Of a stretch of DNA of 15,129 bases, positions 1-7,016 are shown piece by piece. Below the pieces are notes generated by a model. It was not told where the DNA came from, made no database searches, and worked only from the letters and a program-made list of their open reading frames with translations. The stretch covers positions 1 to 15,129 of the forward strand of contig CAMNAT010000022.1 in the NCBI GenBank assembly GCA_946531785.1, read 5' to 3'. Each line of letters opens with the position of its first letter. Position 1 is the stretch's first letter. The DNA comes from an uncultured Oscillospiraceae bacterium (lineage in GTDB: Bacteria; Bacillota; Clostridia; UBA1381). Made by a program: the position numbers and the translations under genes.

Positions 1-1527
1 CTGCCGGAGAAGATCGTTATACACATAAACGATACCCACCCGACAATGGCTATCCCTGAGATGATGCGTCTTCTGATGGACGAAAAGGGTCTCGGCTGGG
101 ACGAGGCATGGGAGATAGTTACTCATGTGTTCGCGTACACAAACCATACCGTAATGAGCGAGGCGCTCGAAAAGTGGCCGCAGGATATGTTCCGCCGCGT
201 TGTTCCGAGACTGTATCAGATCCTAGAGGAGATGAACAGACGCCTCATGGAAAAGGTAGAGGCATTCTATCCCGGCGACAGAGGCAAGCATGAATGGATG
301 GCGATACTTGCAAACGGTCAGGTTTCGATGGCAAACACCTGTCTTGCAACGGTATTTGCGGTAAACGGCGTTTCAAAGCTGCATACAGATATCCTGAAGG
401 CGGATATATTCAGAGATTACTATATGATGGATAAGGATCGCTTCCATGCCATCACAAACGGTATCACCTTCCGCCGCTGGATCGCAAACTGCAATCCGGA
501 GCTGACAAAGCTCATCGACGATTCCATCGGCAAGGGCTGGTTAAAGGACGGCGATAAGCTCGCAAAGCTTGCCAAGTTCGCAAAGGATAAGACCTTCCAG
601 CAGAAATTTGACGCTATCAAGCGCGCAAACAAGAAGATGGTCGCAGACCTCATCTTAGAGCATAACGGCATTAAGGTAAATCCGGACTCGATCTTTGATG
701 TACAGTGCAAGAGACTGCACGAGTACAAGCGTCAGATGATGAATGTTCTGCACATAATCGCAGAGTATAACAGACTGCTCAGTGATCCGACATATGCAAA
801 GAATTATTATCCCAAGACATATATCTTCGGCGCGAAGGCTGCACCGGGCTATAAGAGAGCTAAGCTCATAATCAAGCTCATCAACTCGGTAGGCGATGTT
901 ATCAACAACGATCCGCGCATCGAGGATAAGATAAAGGTAGTGTTCGTAGAGAACTACGGCGTATCCATTGCCGAGAAGCTCGTTACCGCGGCGGATGTTT
1001 CCGAGCAGATCTCAACAGCGGGTAAGGAAGCATCGGGTACAGGCAACATGAAGTTTATGCTCAACGGTGCTGTAACGATAGGTACAATGGACGGCGCGAA
1101 TGTCGAGATGTACGAGCAGGTAGGCGAGGACAACATCTATATCTTCGGTCTCCGCTCAGAAGAGGTAGACGCGAGAGTCAAGGTAATGGGCAACGACGAG
1201 GTAAAGCAGATCTATGCTACCAACGCTGCGTTAAGAGGCGCATTGGAGATGCTCATAAATGGTACGCTCAACCCCGACACGAACCTCTTTATGGATCTCT
1301 ATAACACCCTCGTATTCGGTGACTACGGTCAGGCTGATACCTATATGGTTATCCGCGACTTCGAGGACTATGTTAAGACTCATGAGCAGATCATGCGCGA
1401 CTATCAGGACAGAGAAACATGGATCGCAAAGCAGATCATGAACACCGCAATGAGCGGCTTCTTCTCATCCGACAGAACGATAAAAGAGTACAACGACAAG
1501 ATCTGGCACTTAAAGGCGATAAAGTAA
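1..1527 (+). CDS. glgP: Glycogen/starch phosphorylase, C-terminal ~508 residues (5' truncated by window edge)
   Basis: Cytosolic, PLP-dependent enzyme that releases glucose-1-phosphate from alpha-1,4-glucans such as stored glycogen. The frame is open from base 1, and the upstream third of the gene lies outside the window; family members are ~750-850 residues. Visible landmarks are HINDTHPTMAIPE at the very start, the active-site block YTNHTVMSEALEKWP, the RLHEYKRQ segment, and the PLP site AGKEASGTGNMKFMLNG followed by IGTMDGANVE. The lysine of NMK, codon 1051-1053, should be the Schiff-base residue. The Lys in AGKEASG replaces the Thr of the animal enzyme. The ATG at 46 is an internal methionine, not the start. 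The gene ends 4 bases before a strong terminator. Identification is secure; the in vivo glucan (glycogen or maltodextrin) cannot be told from sequence. Confidence 0.97.
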   Translation: MPEKIVIHINDTHPTMAIPEMMRLLMDEKGLGWDEAWEIVTHVFAYTNHTVMSEALEKWPQDMFRRVVPRLYQILEEMNRRLMEKVEAFYPGDRGKHEWMAILANGQVSMANTCLATVFAVNGVSKLHTDILKADIFRDYYMMDKDRFHAITNGITFRRWIANCNPELTKLIDDSIGKGWLKDGDKLAKLAKFAKDKTFQQKFDAIKRANKKMVADLILEHNGIKVNPDSIFDVQCKRLHEYKRQMMNVLHIIAEYNRLLSDPTYAKNYYPKTYIFGAKAAPGYKRAKLIIKLINSVGDVINNDPRIEDKIKVVFVENYGVSIAEKLVTAADVSEQISTAGKEASGTGNMKFMLNGAVTIGTMDGANVEMYEQVGEDNIYIFGLRSEEVDARVKVMGNDEVKQIYATNAALRGALEMLINGTLNPDTNLFMDLYNTLVFGDYGQADTYMVIRDFEDYVKTHEQIMRDYQDRETWIAKQIMNTAMSGFFSSDRTIKEYNDKIWHLKAIK

Positions 1528-1531
1528 TAAC

Positions 1532-1565
1532 AAAAAATTCCGCTCAGCAGAGCGGAATTTTTTTT
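1532..1565. terminator. Bidirectional intrinsic terminator between glgP and the opposing membrane gene
   Basis: A 14-bp perfect stem (1532-1545 with 1550-1563) and loop AGCA. It is A-rich on the left and followed by a T run on the right, so it has a U tract in both directions. It can end glgP from the left and the minus-strand gene at 1617 from the right. Confidence 0.93.
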
Positions 1566-1572
1566 GTTTCGT

Positions 1573-1593
1573 CTGTACTCCTACGGAGTGCAG
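1573..1593. terminator. Accessory hairpin downstream of the minus-strand membrane gene
   Basis: A 9-bp stem with one G-T pair (1573-1581 with 1585-1593) and loop TAC, in the 3' untranslated part of the minus-strand gene just before the main terminator. It lacks its own U tract, so it may only stabilise the transcript end or assist termination. Confidence 0.45.
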
Positions 1594-1616
1594 CCCCTTG
1601 TTTTGGTGATCGGAAA

Positions 1617-3146
1617 TTATTTTTTTACAGTATTGCTCGTGCGGCTTTTAAACAAGCTCCTGAAATTATGCGCAACGAGTGAAACGGATATGAATATCAT
1701 AGGTGCAAAGTTTGAAAAGTACCGTCTGTTTGTCTCCCATCCCATCAGGAAAAGCCATATTCCTATAAGCGCAAGATACGGTACCAACATTTTATTTTCT
1801 TTATATGTTTTATTTATCAGCATCAGGAGTATTCCCATGATCATCCCGAACATCAACACAATATGTAATGCTGTCGCATATGTTGAGTATTTATCATAAT
1901 TCTTGCCATCATAAAGGACCCAATCGTGCAAGCTTGTTTTATTAGACGGTTGGATGTTAAGAAAATCAGATATTCCGTAGGTGCCGTCACCAAAATCTAT
2001 GGCTGTTTTAGCACATACGAGCTTGAATATACCCGGCGCCCCCAGCTTCTTTATCCTTCGTGCGACCTCTTCGCTGTCTTTTTCTTTTTTCTCCTTCAGA
2101 TCTCTGAAGCTGTCCGTAAACCTATAATCCTCTGCGTTGTATCGTCCGTCGCCCTTCAGTCCCATCATCACCCAATGAATATGAGGACGCATCAATTTGT
2201 CATTCATTTCTTTATCAAGGTGCTTTGAGTAAATATATCCGTTAAAGCTTGTAAATATGATGGCAAAGACCCCGGCAACGCAAACGAGCGCGGTTAAAAG
2301 CTCCTTGGGTTTTTCAAAGAAACACATGTCAATGGCAACTGCAATTACTACAATAACGACCGTAAACTTAATAAGCGCGCCGATAGCAGCGGCCAGTCCC
2401 ATTAGCAGATATGTGTATATTCGTTTTTTTCCGTTCTGCTCCTTAGACCTCTGATACAGCCACAGGACCAATACAGGGAACAGCATAGAAAGCGCGTCTG
2501 TATAAACAGCTCCGCCCATGAACCAAAACTGCGGACTTATCCCAAACAGGAAAAGTATGAATATGCCTTTGGTCGTACCGCCCGCCTTTTTACATATCAG
2601 TGATGACAACACCATCATAAGCGTTAACATTATACATGTTATGAAAACAGAAACGGCATAAAAATCCTTTATTCCGACAATATCTGCGGCTTTGAAGAAT
2701 ATATATAAAAATGTCATTGAGCCGAGGTTGTTGGGGAATTGGTTGAAATATTCGTAATAGCCCGCGAAGGTACCGGTTTTTACCCATTCCGCCGCGCCCT
2801 TATGAATAGCGCCTATATCGAACCAGGTATCATGCCGCAGGACCAGCCCCAGTATAAATTCACTGATAAACATCACAACCGAAAAAACGATAAGTATTAT
2901 TCTGTAATTTTTATCCGATATTTCAAATCTGCTTAAAATCTCATTTGCTGCAAGCAGCAAAATGATAAGCGGCAGCGCCGTATAAATAAGTGCTGTTTTT
3001 GGATAAGAAATATTTGCAAAAGCAGCATTAAATACTATAAAACCAAAGCAGACAATAAATAACGCATAAAACGCAAACAAAAGCCTGTTCTTTACCGGCG
3101 TGTCTTTAATAGGCTTGTTTTTGATTTTCTGACTTTTTTTCTTCAT
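1617..3146 (-). CDS. Polytopic membrane glycosyltransferase, GT-C fold (GT39/ArnT-like)
   Basis: A 509-residue integral membrane protein with a Lys-rich cytoplasmic N-terminus and about ten hydrophobic segments, the first near residues 21-42 and the last near 480-500. The first outer loop carries RHDTWFDIGAIHKGA (residues 104-118), the position of the catalytic acidic residue in GT-C enzymes. FNQFPNNLGS follows at residues 134-143; a similar aromatic-PNN motif occurs in bacterial PMT-like proteins. From family knowledge it would transfer a sugar from a polyprenyl-phosphate donor to a cell-surface acceptor, but donor and acceptor cannot be named. A large soluble loop lies at about residues 310-410. 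The start is supported by GGAGG at 3153-3157. The gene stands alone with its own promoter and is AT-richer than its neighbours: hand-counted 60-base lines give 23-45% GC against 47-55% in glgP and the PFK gene. This may indicate acquisition. An uncharacterised membrane protein without transferase activity remains possible. Confidence 0.72.
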   Translation of the reverse strand: MKKKSQKIKNKPIKDTPVKNRLLFAFYALFIVCFGFIVFNAAFANISYPKTALIYTALPLIILLLAANEILSRFEISDKNYRIILIVFSVVMFISEFILGLVLRHDTWFDIGAIHKGAAEWVKTGTFAGYYEYFNQFPNNLGSMTFLYIFFKAADIVGIKDFYAVSVFITCIMLTLMMVLSSLICKKAGGTTKGIFILFLFGISPQFWFMGGAVYTDALSMLFPVLVLWLYQRSKEQNGKKRIYTYLLMGLAAAIGALIKFTVVIVVIAVAIDMCFFEKPKELLTALVCVAGVFAIIFTSFNGYIYSKHLDKEMNDKLMRPHIHWVMMGLKGDGRYNAEDYRFTDSFRDLKEKKEKDSEEVARRIKKLGAPGIFKLVCAKTAIDFGDGTYGISDFLNIQPSNKTSLHDWVLYDGKNYDKYSTYATALHIVLMFGMIMGILLMLINKTYKENKMLVPYLALIGIWLFLMGWETNRRYFSNFAPMIFISVSLVAHNFRSLFKSRTSNTVKK

Positions 3147-3162
3147 TTACTACCTCCGTCAT

Positions 3163-3298
3163 TTATTTATCGACCGTCCACACATTCATAAGTGCCGTGA
3201 TCGTGTATCCGTATCGCGGCAGCGCCTTCGCGGTGATCCCGACTCTGTTATTACCTTATTATTGTAGTAAATTTCAGCCGATTTGTCAATAAGTTATC
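3163..3298 (-). pseudogene. Possible decayed coding relic in the leader of the glycosyltransferase gene
   Basis: On the minus strand, 3255 down to 3163 reads as an open run of 30 residues ending in TAA (GNNRVGITAK, then ALPRYGYTIT, then ALMNVWTVDK). An overlapping shifted frame just upstream reads IDKSAEIYYNNK. Together they resemble the frameshifted C-terminal end of a longer protein, but neither piece has a start or ribosome-binding site and no family is recognised. The predicted promoter overlaps the upstream half. A chance open frame is a real alternative. Confidence 0.3.
3261..3289 (-). promoter_or_regulatory. Sigma-A type promoter for the membrane glycosyltransferase gene
   Basis: Read on the minus strand: TTGACA (3284-3289), a 17-base spacer, then TACAAT (3261-3266). 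The transcript would start near 3254, giving a leader of about 107 bases before the ATG at 3146. Confidence 0.72.
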
Positions 3299-3308
3299 CT
3301 GAAATTTG

Positions 3309-3347
3309 ATATGCACCCTAAAAGTATCTGACCTTTGGGGTGCATAT
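3309..3347. repeat. Palindrome resembling an insertion-sequence end or MITE remnant
   Basis: Perfect 10-bp inverted arms ATATGCACCC (3309-3318) and GGGTGCATAT (3338-3347) flank a 19-base centre in which AAA/TTT pairing partly extends the stem. The TGCACCC-plus-AAAG pattern recalls terminal sequences of some IS3-family elements. No transposase follows and no U tract is present, so this is not a standard terminator. The adjacent 3348-3432 carries no gene I can support. Confidence 0.4.
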
Positions 3348-3432
3348 AATCAAGGTGTATCACCGAAAGCCTGAAGCATTCCAAAAGCCTGTCCTTTGCG
3401 ATGAAAACCATGCAATACCGCTTGCAGGCGAT

Positions 3433-3972
3433 TTATTTCAGCCTGTAATTTTTAAGCTCCCTCTCTCGCGCCCGATGGTCGGGCATCGCTTTGCCGAGCA
3501 CCGCATAGAAAGCGGCGGAATGATTGCTCTCGACCATATGCGAAAGCTCATGTGCGGCTACATATTCTATCAGCCGCTCCGGCATATCATAGAGATATGA
3601 GTTCAGCGTGATAAGCCGCCGCTCGCGGCGGCAGTTGCCCCATTGCGAGGTCATTGCGCGGATACGGAGCTGCGGCATAGGGAAGCTGTATTCTGAAAAC
3701 CTCGGATATACCGACTTCATAACGGCGTACAGCCGCTTATATATCTCAAGCCGCGGCGCGTCCGGCTCCGGCACGGGTGTGCGCGAGTCTATGCGCCGAC
3801 GCGCAGCGTCGATAAATTCACGGCGCGACAAAACAAACCGGTCAATATATTCCCGGTCTGACCCGTATGGCGCGGAAACGCGTATGCTCCCGTCCGATCC
3901 CACGCGCATATTTATATTCTTTATCCGCTTGAGAGTAAGCTCGTACTCTATATCTCCCGCTGTTCGTTTCAT
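3433..3972 (-). CDS. YgjP/DUF45-family zinc metalloprotease-like protein
   Basis: A 179-residue soluble protein of the YgjP (DUF45, WLM/SprT-like) family. The signature is intact: SQWGNC near residues 109-114, a LNSYL strand near 123-127, then AAHELSHM with the zinc-binding HELSH at 141-145 and a third histidine at 151 in ESNHSAAFYAVL. The N-terminal part (residues 1-90) has the family's beta-rich layout but is short; members are often 220-250 residues. The biological substrate of the family is poorly defined. The start is supported by AGGGGAG about 9 bases upstream of the ATG at 3972 and by a plausible promoter. It is monocistronic, divergent from the GH105-type gene. No clear terminator was found downstream. 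Confidence 0.87.
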   Translation of the reverse strand: MKRTAGDIEYELTLKRIKNINMRVGSDGSIRVSAPYGSDREYIDRFVLSRREFIDAARRRIDSRTPVPEPDAPRLEIYKRLYAVMKSVYPRFSEYSFPMPQLRIRAMTSQWGNCRRERRLITLNSYLYDMPERLIEYVAAHELSHMVESNHSAAFYAVLGKAMPDHRARERELKNYRLK

Positions 3973-4000
3973 TGTATCGGCTCCCCTGATCTTTTTTACT

Positions 4001-4029
4001 ATTCTATCATATACAATAAATAATTACAA
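4001..4029 (-). promoter_or_regulatory. Likely promoter of the YgjP-family gene
   Basis: Minus strand: TTGTAA (4024-4029), 17-base spacer, TAGAAT (4001-4006), in an AT-rich stretch about 30 bases from the start codon. The -35 matches consensus only in part. Confidence 0.5.
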
Positions 4030-4053
4030 TAGAAAATTTTTCATGTACGGTCA

Positions 4054-4083
4054 TTGACTTAGAGGGGGAACTAATGGTATAAT
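4054..4083 (+). promoter_or_regulatory. Sigma-A type promoter of the GH105-type gene
   Basis: TTGACT (4054-4059), an 18-base spacer, TATAAT (4078-4083). The predicted start near 4090 leaves a leader of only ~22 bases, with GGAG at 4099-4102 in front of the ATG at 4113. No operator repeat was seen. Confidence 0.8.
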
Positions 4084-4112
4084 TAAGAAAAAAGTATTGG
4101 AGAGTGATCGCA

Positions 4113-5195
4113 ATGTACACAGCCTTGGAGCATGCAAAAATGTGCGCCGACAGCGTTATGGCAAAATTCACACCGGATACCCTCCCGCCCGAGAACCATT
4201 TTCATTATCATCAGGGAGTGTTCCTTTCCGGCGTTGAGAAGATATACAAGCTGACAAAGGAGGAGAGATACCGCCTCTATATCATGGAGTGGGTGGATAA
4301 TCATGTGAAGGAGGACGGCACATGTCCGACCGCCGAGATAAAGTCGCTTGACGATATCCAGCCCGGCATCCTGCTTTTCGGCTTATATGAAACAACGGGC
4401 TATAAGAAGTATAAAAAGCTTCTGGACACCTTCTTTGACGCGCTGGAAAAGTGGCCGACAAATAACCACGGCGCGGTGTGGCATAAGTTCCGCAATCCGG
4501 ATCAGCTCTGGCTCGACACGATGTATATGTACGGGCTGTTCACCGCGATGTACTGCAAAAAGTTCAACACGCCCTATATGTTCGGCAAGCTGTTGACTCA
4601 GGTGAAGCTCATCCGCGAGCGCATGTTCAATCCTGCGACCGGACTGCCGTATCATATGTGGGACGATTCAAAGCGGCATGAGTTCGTGGATAAGGAATCG
4701 GGTCTTGCCAAGGTGCACTGGGGACGCGCTACGGGCTGGTATATGGTATCCCTTGCGGAATTCACCGAGTACGCGCCAAAGGACAGCGAGCTTTACATGC
4801 TGTCGGTTGAGATCGGCCGCGAGCTTTTAGACACGCTTTTTAAGTATCAGGACAAGGAAACGGGTATGTGGTATCAGGTGCTCGATAAGGTCGATGACAA
4901 GCGCAACTGGCTCGAAAGCTCATGTACCGCGCTCATAACCTATGCTGCGGCAAAGCTGTATAATAACGGGATCATAGGCGAGGAGTACAAGGACAGGATA
5001 ATTTCCGGCTATAACGGCGCGCTTTCAAAGACCGAGATAACCGGCAACACGCTCAGCGTGACGAATGTCTGTGTCGGAACAGGTGTTGGCAGGGAGGACT
5101 ATTATCTCCACCGCCCGACTGTCTCAAACGACCTCCACGGCGCCGGCGCATTCATCATGATGTGCACTGAGGTAGAGAAGCTGATGAATAAATAA
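4113..5195 (+). CDS. Glycoside hydrolase family 105-type unsaturated rhamnogalacturonyl/uronyl hydrolase
   Basis: A 360-residue cytosolic enzyme, the usual size for this (alpha/alpha)6-barrel family. GH105/GH88 enzymes hydrolyse unsaturated uronic sugars from the ends of oligosaccharides made by polysaccharide lyases, for example from pectin. Visible motifs are the FHYHQGVFLSG helix at residues 30-40, PDQLWLDTMYMYGLF at 129-143, where D135 sits where the catalytic Asp of the YteR type is expected, and HWGRATGWYMVSL at 202-214, a family hallmark (WGRGNGW in many members). The frame opens at a GTG at 4104, but GGAG at 4099-4102 is one base from that GTG and 10 bases from the ATG at 4113, so the ATG is chosen. 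There is no signal peptide, so the substrate must be imported. It is a single-gene transcription unit with no neighbouring lyase, transporter or regulator. The exact substrate linkage cannot be read from sequence. Confidence 0.88.
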   Translation: MYTALEHAKMCADSVMAKFTPDTLPPENHFHYHQGVFLSGVEKIYKLTKEERYRLYIMEWVDNHVKEDGTCPTAEIKSLDDIQPGILLFGLYETTGYKKYKKLLDTFFDALEKWPTNNHGAVWHKFRNPDQLWLDTMYMYGLFTAMYCKKFNTPYMFGKLLTQVKLIRERMFNPATGLPYHMWDDSKRHEFVDKESGLAKVHWGRATGWYMVSLAEFTEYAPKDSELYMLSVEIGRELLDTLFKYQDKETGMWYQVLDKVDDKRNWLESSCTALITYAAAKLYNNGIIGEEYKDRIISGYNGALSKTEITGNTLSVTNVCVGTGVGREDYYLHRPTVSNDLHGAGAFIMMCTEVEKLMNK

Positions 5196-5230
5196 AACAA
5201 TAGCGAACGCGCCGCGTTCGCTATTGTTTT
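5194..5230. terminator. Perfect 17-bp bidirectional terminator between convergent genes
   Basis: A perfect 17-bp stem (5194-5210 with 5214-5230) with a 3-base loop. AAAA and TTTT at the outer ends give a U tract in both directions. It overlaps the stop codon of the GH105-type gene and lies 38 bases beyond the stop of the convergent PFK gene. Confidence 0.94.
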
Positions 5231-5267
5231 AAACTGTATAAAGATTTCAAGCTTTACTTGCTCCGTA

Positions 5268-6497
5268 TTATTTATCTATGAACAGATGTCTCGGCAGACC
5301 GTCTACCATGAACGGTGAAAGCTCGCCGATGATAAGCGGACGCGCATATTCCTCAAATTCCTTTGAAACATATGTGCCGCCGGAGGTGATCCACTCGTCC
5401 GGAACTACCTTTTCCGCGTTCGCTATCTCGTTTATGTCATGTACCTCGGTGATAAGGCTGTAAGGAGCGTTCGATATACGCTTGAATGTGACCATCATGC
5501 CTGTCTCGCCCGCGAGAGCGGCGAGTACCGCATCAGCGCCCGCCTGGAATGCCTCTGTTATGTCGCGGCGCGATACCAGATGTGACGCGCAGCGCTGCAG
5601 TGTGGAGAACACGATACCTCTTGATTTTACGCCTATCGTCTCGCCCAGAAAGTCGGCAAGATAGAGAGCTGTACCGCCGAGAGACTTATGACCGAAGGAG
5701 TCGGTGAATACCGCCTGCTTGTTAGCCTCGCAGACATACTTGCCGTCAGCCGTCTTAACGCCCTCGGAAACCGCTATGATAACAGCGTTCTTGAGCTTTT
5801 TGAGATCCTCTACCTTCTTGACGAACGCCTCATGATCAAAAACGCGCTCCGGCAGATAGATAAGATCGGGGCCGTTGCAGTCCTCGGATCTTGAAAGTGC
5901 CGATGCGGCTGTCAGCCAGCCCGCGTTACGACCCATGATCTCAACTACCGTTACGGAGTGGTTCGGGTAGGTCGATACATCGCGGATGATCTCCTTCATT
6001 GCCGACGCTATGTACTTTGCCGCAGAGCCGTAGCCGGGGGTGTGGTCGGTGTGGTCGAGGTCGTTGTCTATAGTCTTAGGCACACCGATAAAGCGGATAT
6101 CGGAATTGATAGCCTTCGCATAGTTTGAAAGCTGCATTATGGTATCCATCGAGTCATTTCCGCCGATATAGAAGAAATACTTTATATCGAGCTTCTGGAG
6201 AATATGGAAAAGACGCTCATATACCTCGGGCTGATCCGCAGCTGACGGCAGCTTATAGCGGCATGTGCCCAAAAACGATGACGGGGTACGCTTCAAAAGC
6301 TCGATATCAAGATCGTTCTTTACATAGTCTGAAAGATTTACATATCTCTCCTTCAGAAGCCCCTCAATACCGTTGCGCATGCCGAATACCTTACCGCAGC
6401 CGGCATCCTTGGCTGTCTTGAAAACTCCTACCAGGCTTGAGTTTATGACTGATGTCGGACCGCCCGATTGTCCGACCATAACATTTCCTAATGACAT
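5268..6497 (-). CDS. pfp: Pyrophosphate-dependent 6-phosphofructokinase
   Basis: A 409-residue cytosolic enzyme that interconverts fructose-6-phosphate and fructose-1,6-bisphosphate. Landmarks are the phosphate-binding GQSGGPTSVIN near the start (residues 9-19), IGGNDSMDT at 111-119, PKTIDNDLDHTDHTPGYGSA at 140-159 with the catalytic TIDND, and EIMGRNAGWL at 186-195. Two features point to pyrophosphate rather than ATP as phosphoryl donor: Asp follows GGN where ATP enzymes have Gly (GGDGS), and Lys replaces Gly in PKTIDND. The length (~410 against ~320 for ATP-PfkA) agrees. The reaction is reversible and saves ATP, common in anaerobic Clostridia. The start is supported by AAAGGAGAGG upstream of the ATG at 6497. 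It is a single gene, divergent from rpmH. Donor preference is inferred from residues only. Confidence 0.93.
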   Translation of the reverse strand: MSLGNVMVGQSGGPTSVINSSLVGVFKTAKDAGCGKVFGMRNGIEGLLKERYVNLSDYVKNDLDIELLKRTPSSFLGTCRYKLPSAADQPEVYERLFHILQKLDIKYFFYIGGNDSMDTIMQLSNYAKAINSDIRFIGVPKTIDNDLDHTDHTPGYGSAAKYIASAMKEIIRDVSTYPNHSVTVVEIMGRNAGWLTAASALSRSEDCNGPDLIYLPERVFDHEAFVKKVEDLKKLKNAVIIAVSEGVKTADGKYVCEANKQAVFTDSFGHKSLGGTALYLADFLGETIGVKSRGIVFSTLQRCASHLVSRRDITEAFQAGADAVLAALAGETGMMVTFKRISNAPYSLITEVHDINEIANAEKVVPDEWITSGGTYVSKEFEEYARPLIIGELSPFMVDGLPRHLFIDK

Positions 6498-6538
6498 AGA
6501 AAAACCTCTCCTTTCATATATAAAAAATAATTGTATAT

Positions 6539-6567
6539 ATTATATAGTATAAATACAGATAATGCAA
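6539..6567 (-). promoter_or_regulatory. Promoter of the PPi-phosphofructokinase gene
   Basis: Minus strand: TTGCAT (6562-6567), 17-base spacer, TATAAT (6539-6544), inside a very AT-rich stretch about 40 bases upstream of the start codon. Confidence 0.75.
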
Positions 6568-6681
6568 TAGTTTTATAACATTTCACTGAAAAATATTAAA
6601 AAAATGTCAAATTTTCTTTATGCCTGCCCTCAGGAAGGGGAAATATCGGGCAGAGTAGAGCCGAAAAACTCAAAAAAATAC

Positions 6682-6710
6682 TTGACAAAACGGCTCCGTT
6701 CCTATATAAT
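6682..6710 (+). promoter_or_regulatory. Consensus sigma-A promoter of the rpmH operon
   Basis: A perfect TTGACA (6682-6687), 17-base spacer and TATAAT (6705-6710). Transcription should begin near 6717, giving a leader of about 90 bases. This is the strongest promoter in the window, as expected for a ribosomal protein gene. The rest of 6498-6805 holds the opposing promoter and a weak CTGCCC/GGGCAG inverted repeat (6624-6629, 6648-6653). No DnaA-box cluster was seen. Confidence 0.9.
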
Positions 6711-6754
6711 AGGAGCGGTGTCTGATTTTTTTAAATTAGAATTCGGAAATAAAT

Positions 6755-6778
6755 GTGACCGTGTCAGAGGGTCACGGT
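6755..6778 (+). promoter_or_regulatory. Leader of rpmH with two mutually exclusive short hairpins
   Basis: GTGACC (6755-6760) can pair with GGTCAC (6770-6775), or ACCGTG (6758-6763) with CACGGT (6773-6778). The pairings share bases, so only one can form at a time. The element ends 11 bases before the ribosome-binding site and could influence L34 translation. It may also be incidental. Confidence 0.35.
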
Positions 6779-6805
6779 AAGAGGATATCAGGAGGTGTAT
6801 ATATA

Positions 6806-6949
6806 ATGAAAATGACATACCAGCCTAAGAAGCGTCAGAGAGTAAAGGTTCACGGCTTCAGAGCGAGAATGGCTACAAAGTCAGGCCGTAAGGTGCTTGC
6901 GGCAAGACGCGCAAAGGGCAGAAAGATTCTCACAACATCAGAGAAGTAA
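6806..6949 (+). CDS. rpmH: 50S ribosomal protein L34
   Basis: A 47-residue, very basic protein of the large ribosomal subunit, bound to 23S rRNA. It is recognisable throughout: MTYQPKKRQRVKVHGFRARM, ATKSGRKVLAARRAKGRK and a short acidic tail. The frame stays open upstream to a possible start at 6755, but the strong AGGAGGTG at 6790-6797 lies 8 bases before the ATG at 6806, which gives the usual length and N-terminus. It is the first gene of the conserved rpmH-rnpA-yidD-yidC-jag cluster and is followed within seven bases by a hairpin that likely lets L34 be made in excess over the downstream proteins. Confidence 0.97.
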   Translation: MKMTYQPKKRQRVKVHGFRARMATKSGRKVLAARRAKGRKILTTSEK

Positions 6950-6955
6950 TCAACT

Positions 6956-6984
6956 TGCAGCCCGCTCGGGCTGCATTGTTTTTT
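6956..6984 (+). terminator. Intrinsic terminator/attenuator between rpmH and rnpA
   Basis: An 8-bp GC-rich stem TGCAGCCC/GGGCTGCA (6956-6963 with 6968-6975), loop GCTC, followed by TTGTTTTTT. No second promoter was seen before rnpA, so partial read-through is probable. This would reduce RnpA, YidD, YidC and Jag relative to L34. Confidence 0.85.
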
Positions 6985-7016
6985 AAAAAAGTTATCGTCC
7001 GGGAGGTGTGGCCGTT

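Noticed and set aside
3340..3600. A plus-strand 86-codon frame over the end of the YgjP-family gene
   Set aside because: Its second half is antisense to the HELSH-containing gene. The first ~30 codons could be a transposase scrap next to the palindrome, but I recognise no family and see no start signal.
6498..6805. Possible replication origin next to rpmH
   Set aside because: rpmH often lies near dnaA and the origin, but no TTATCCACA-type DnaA boxes or clusters were found. The AT-richness is explained by two promoters.
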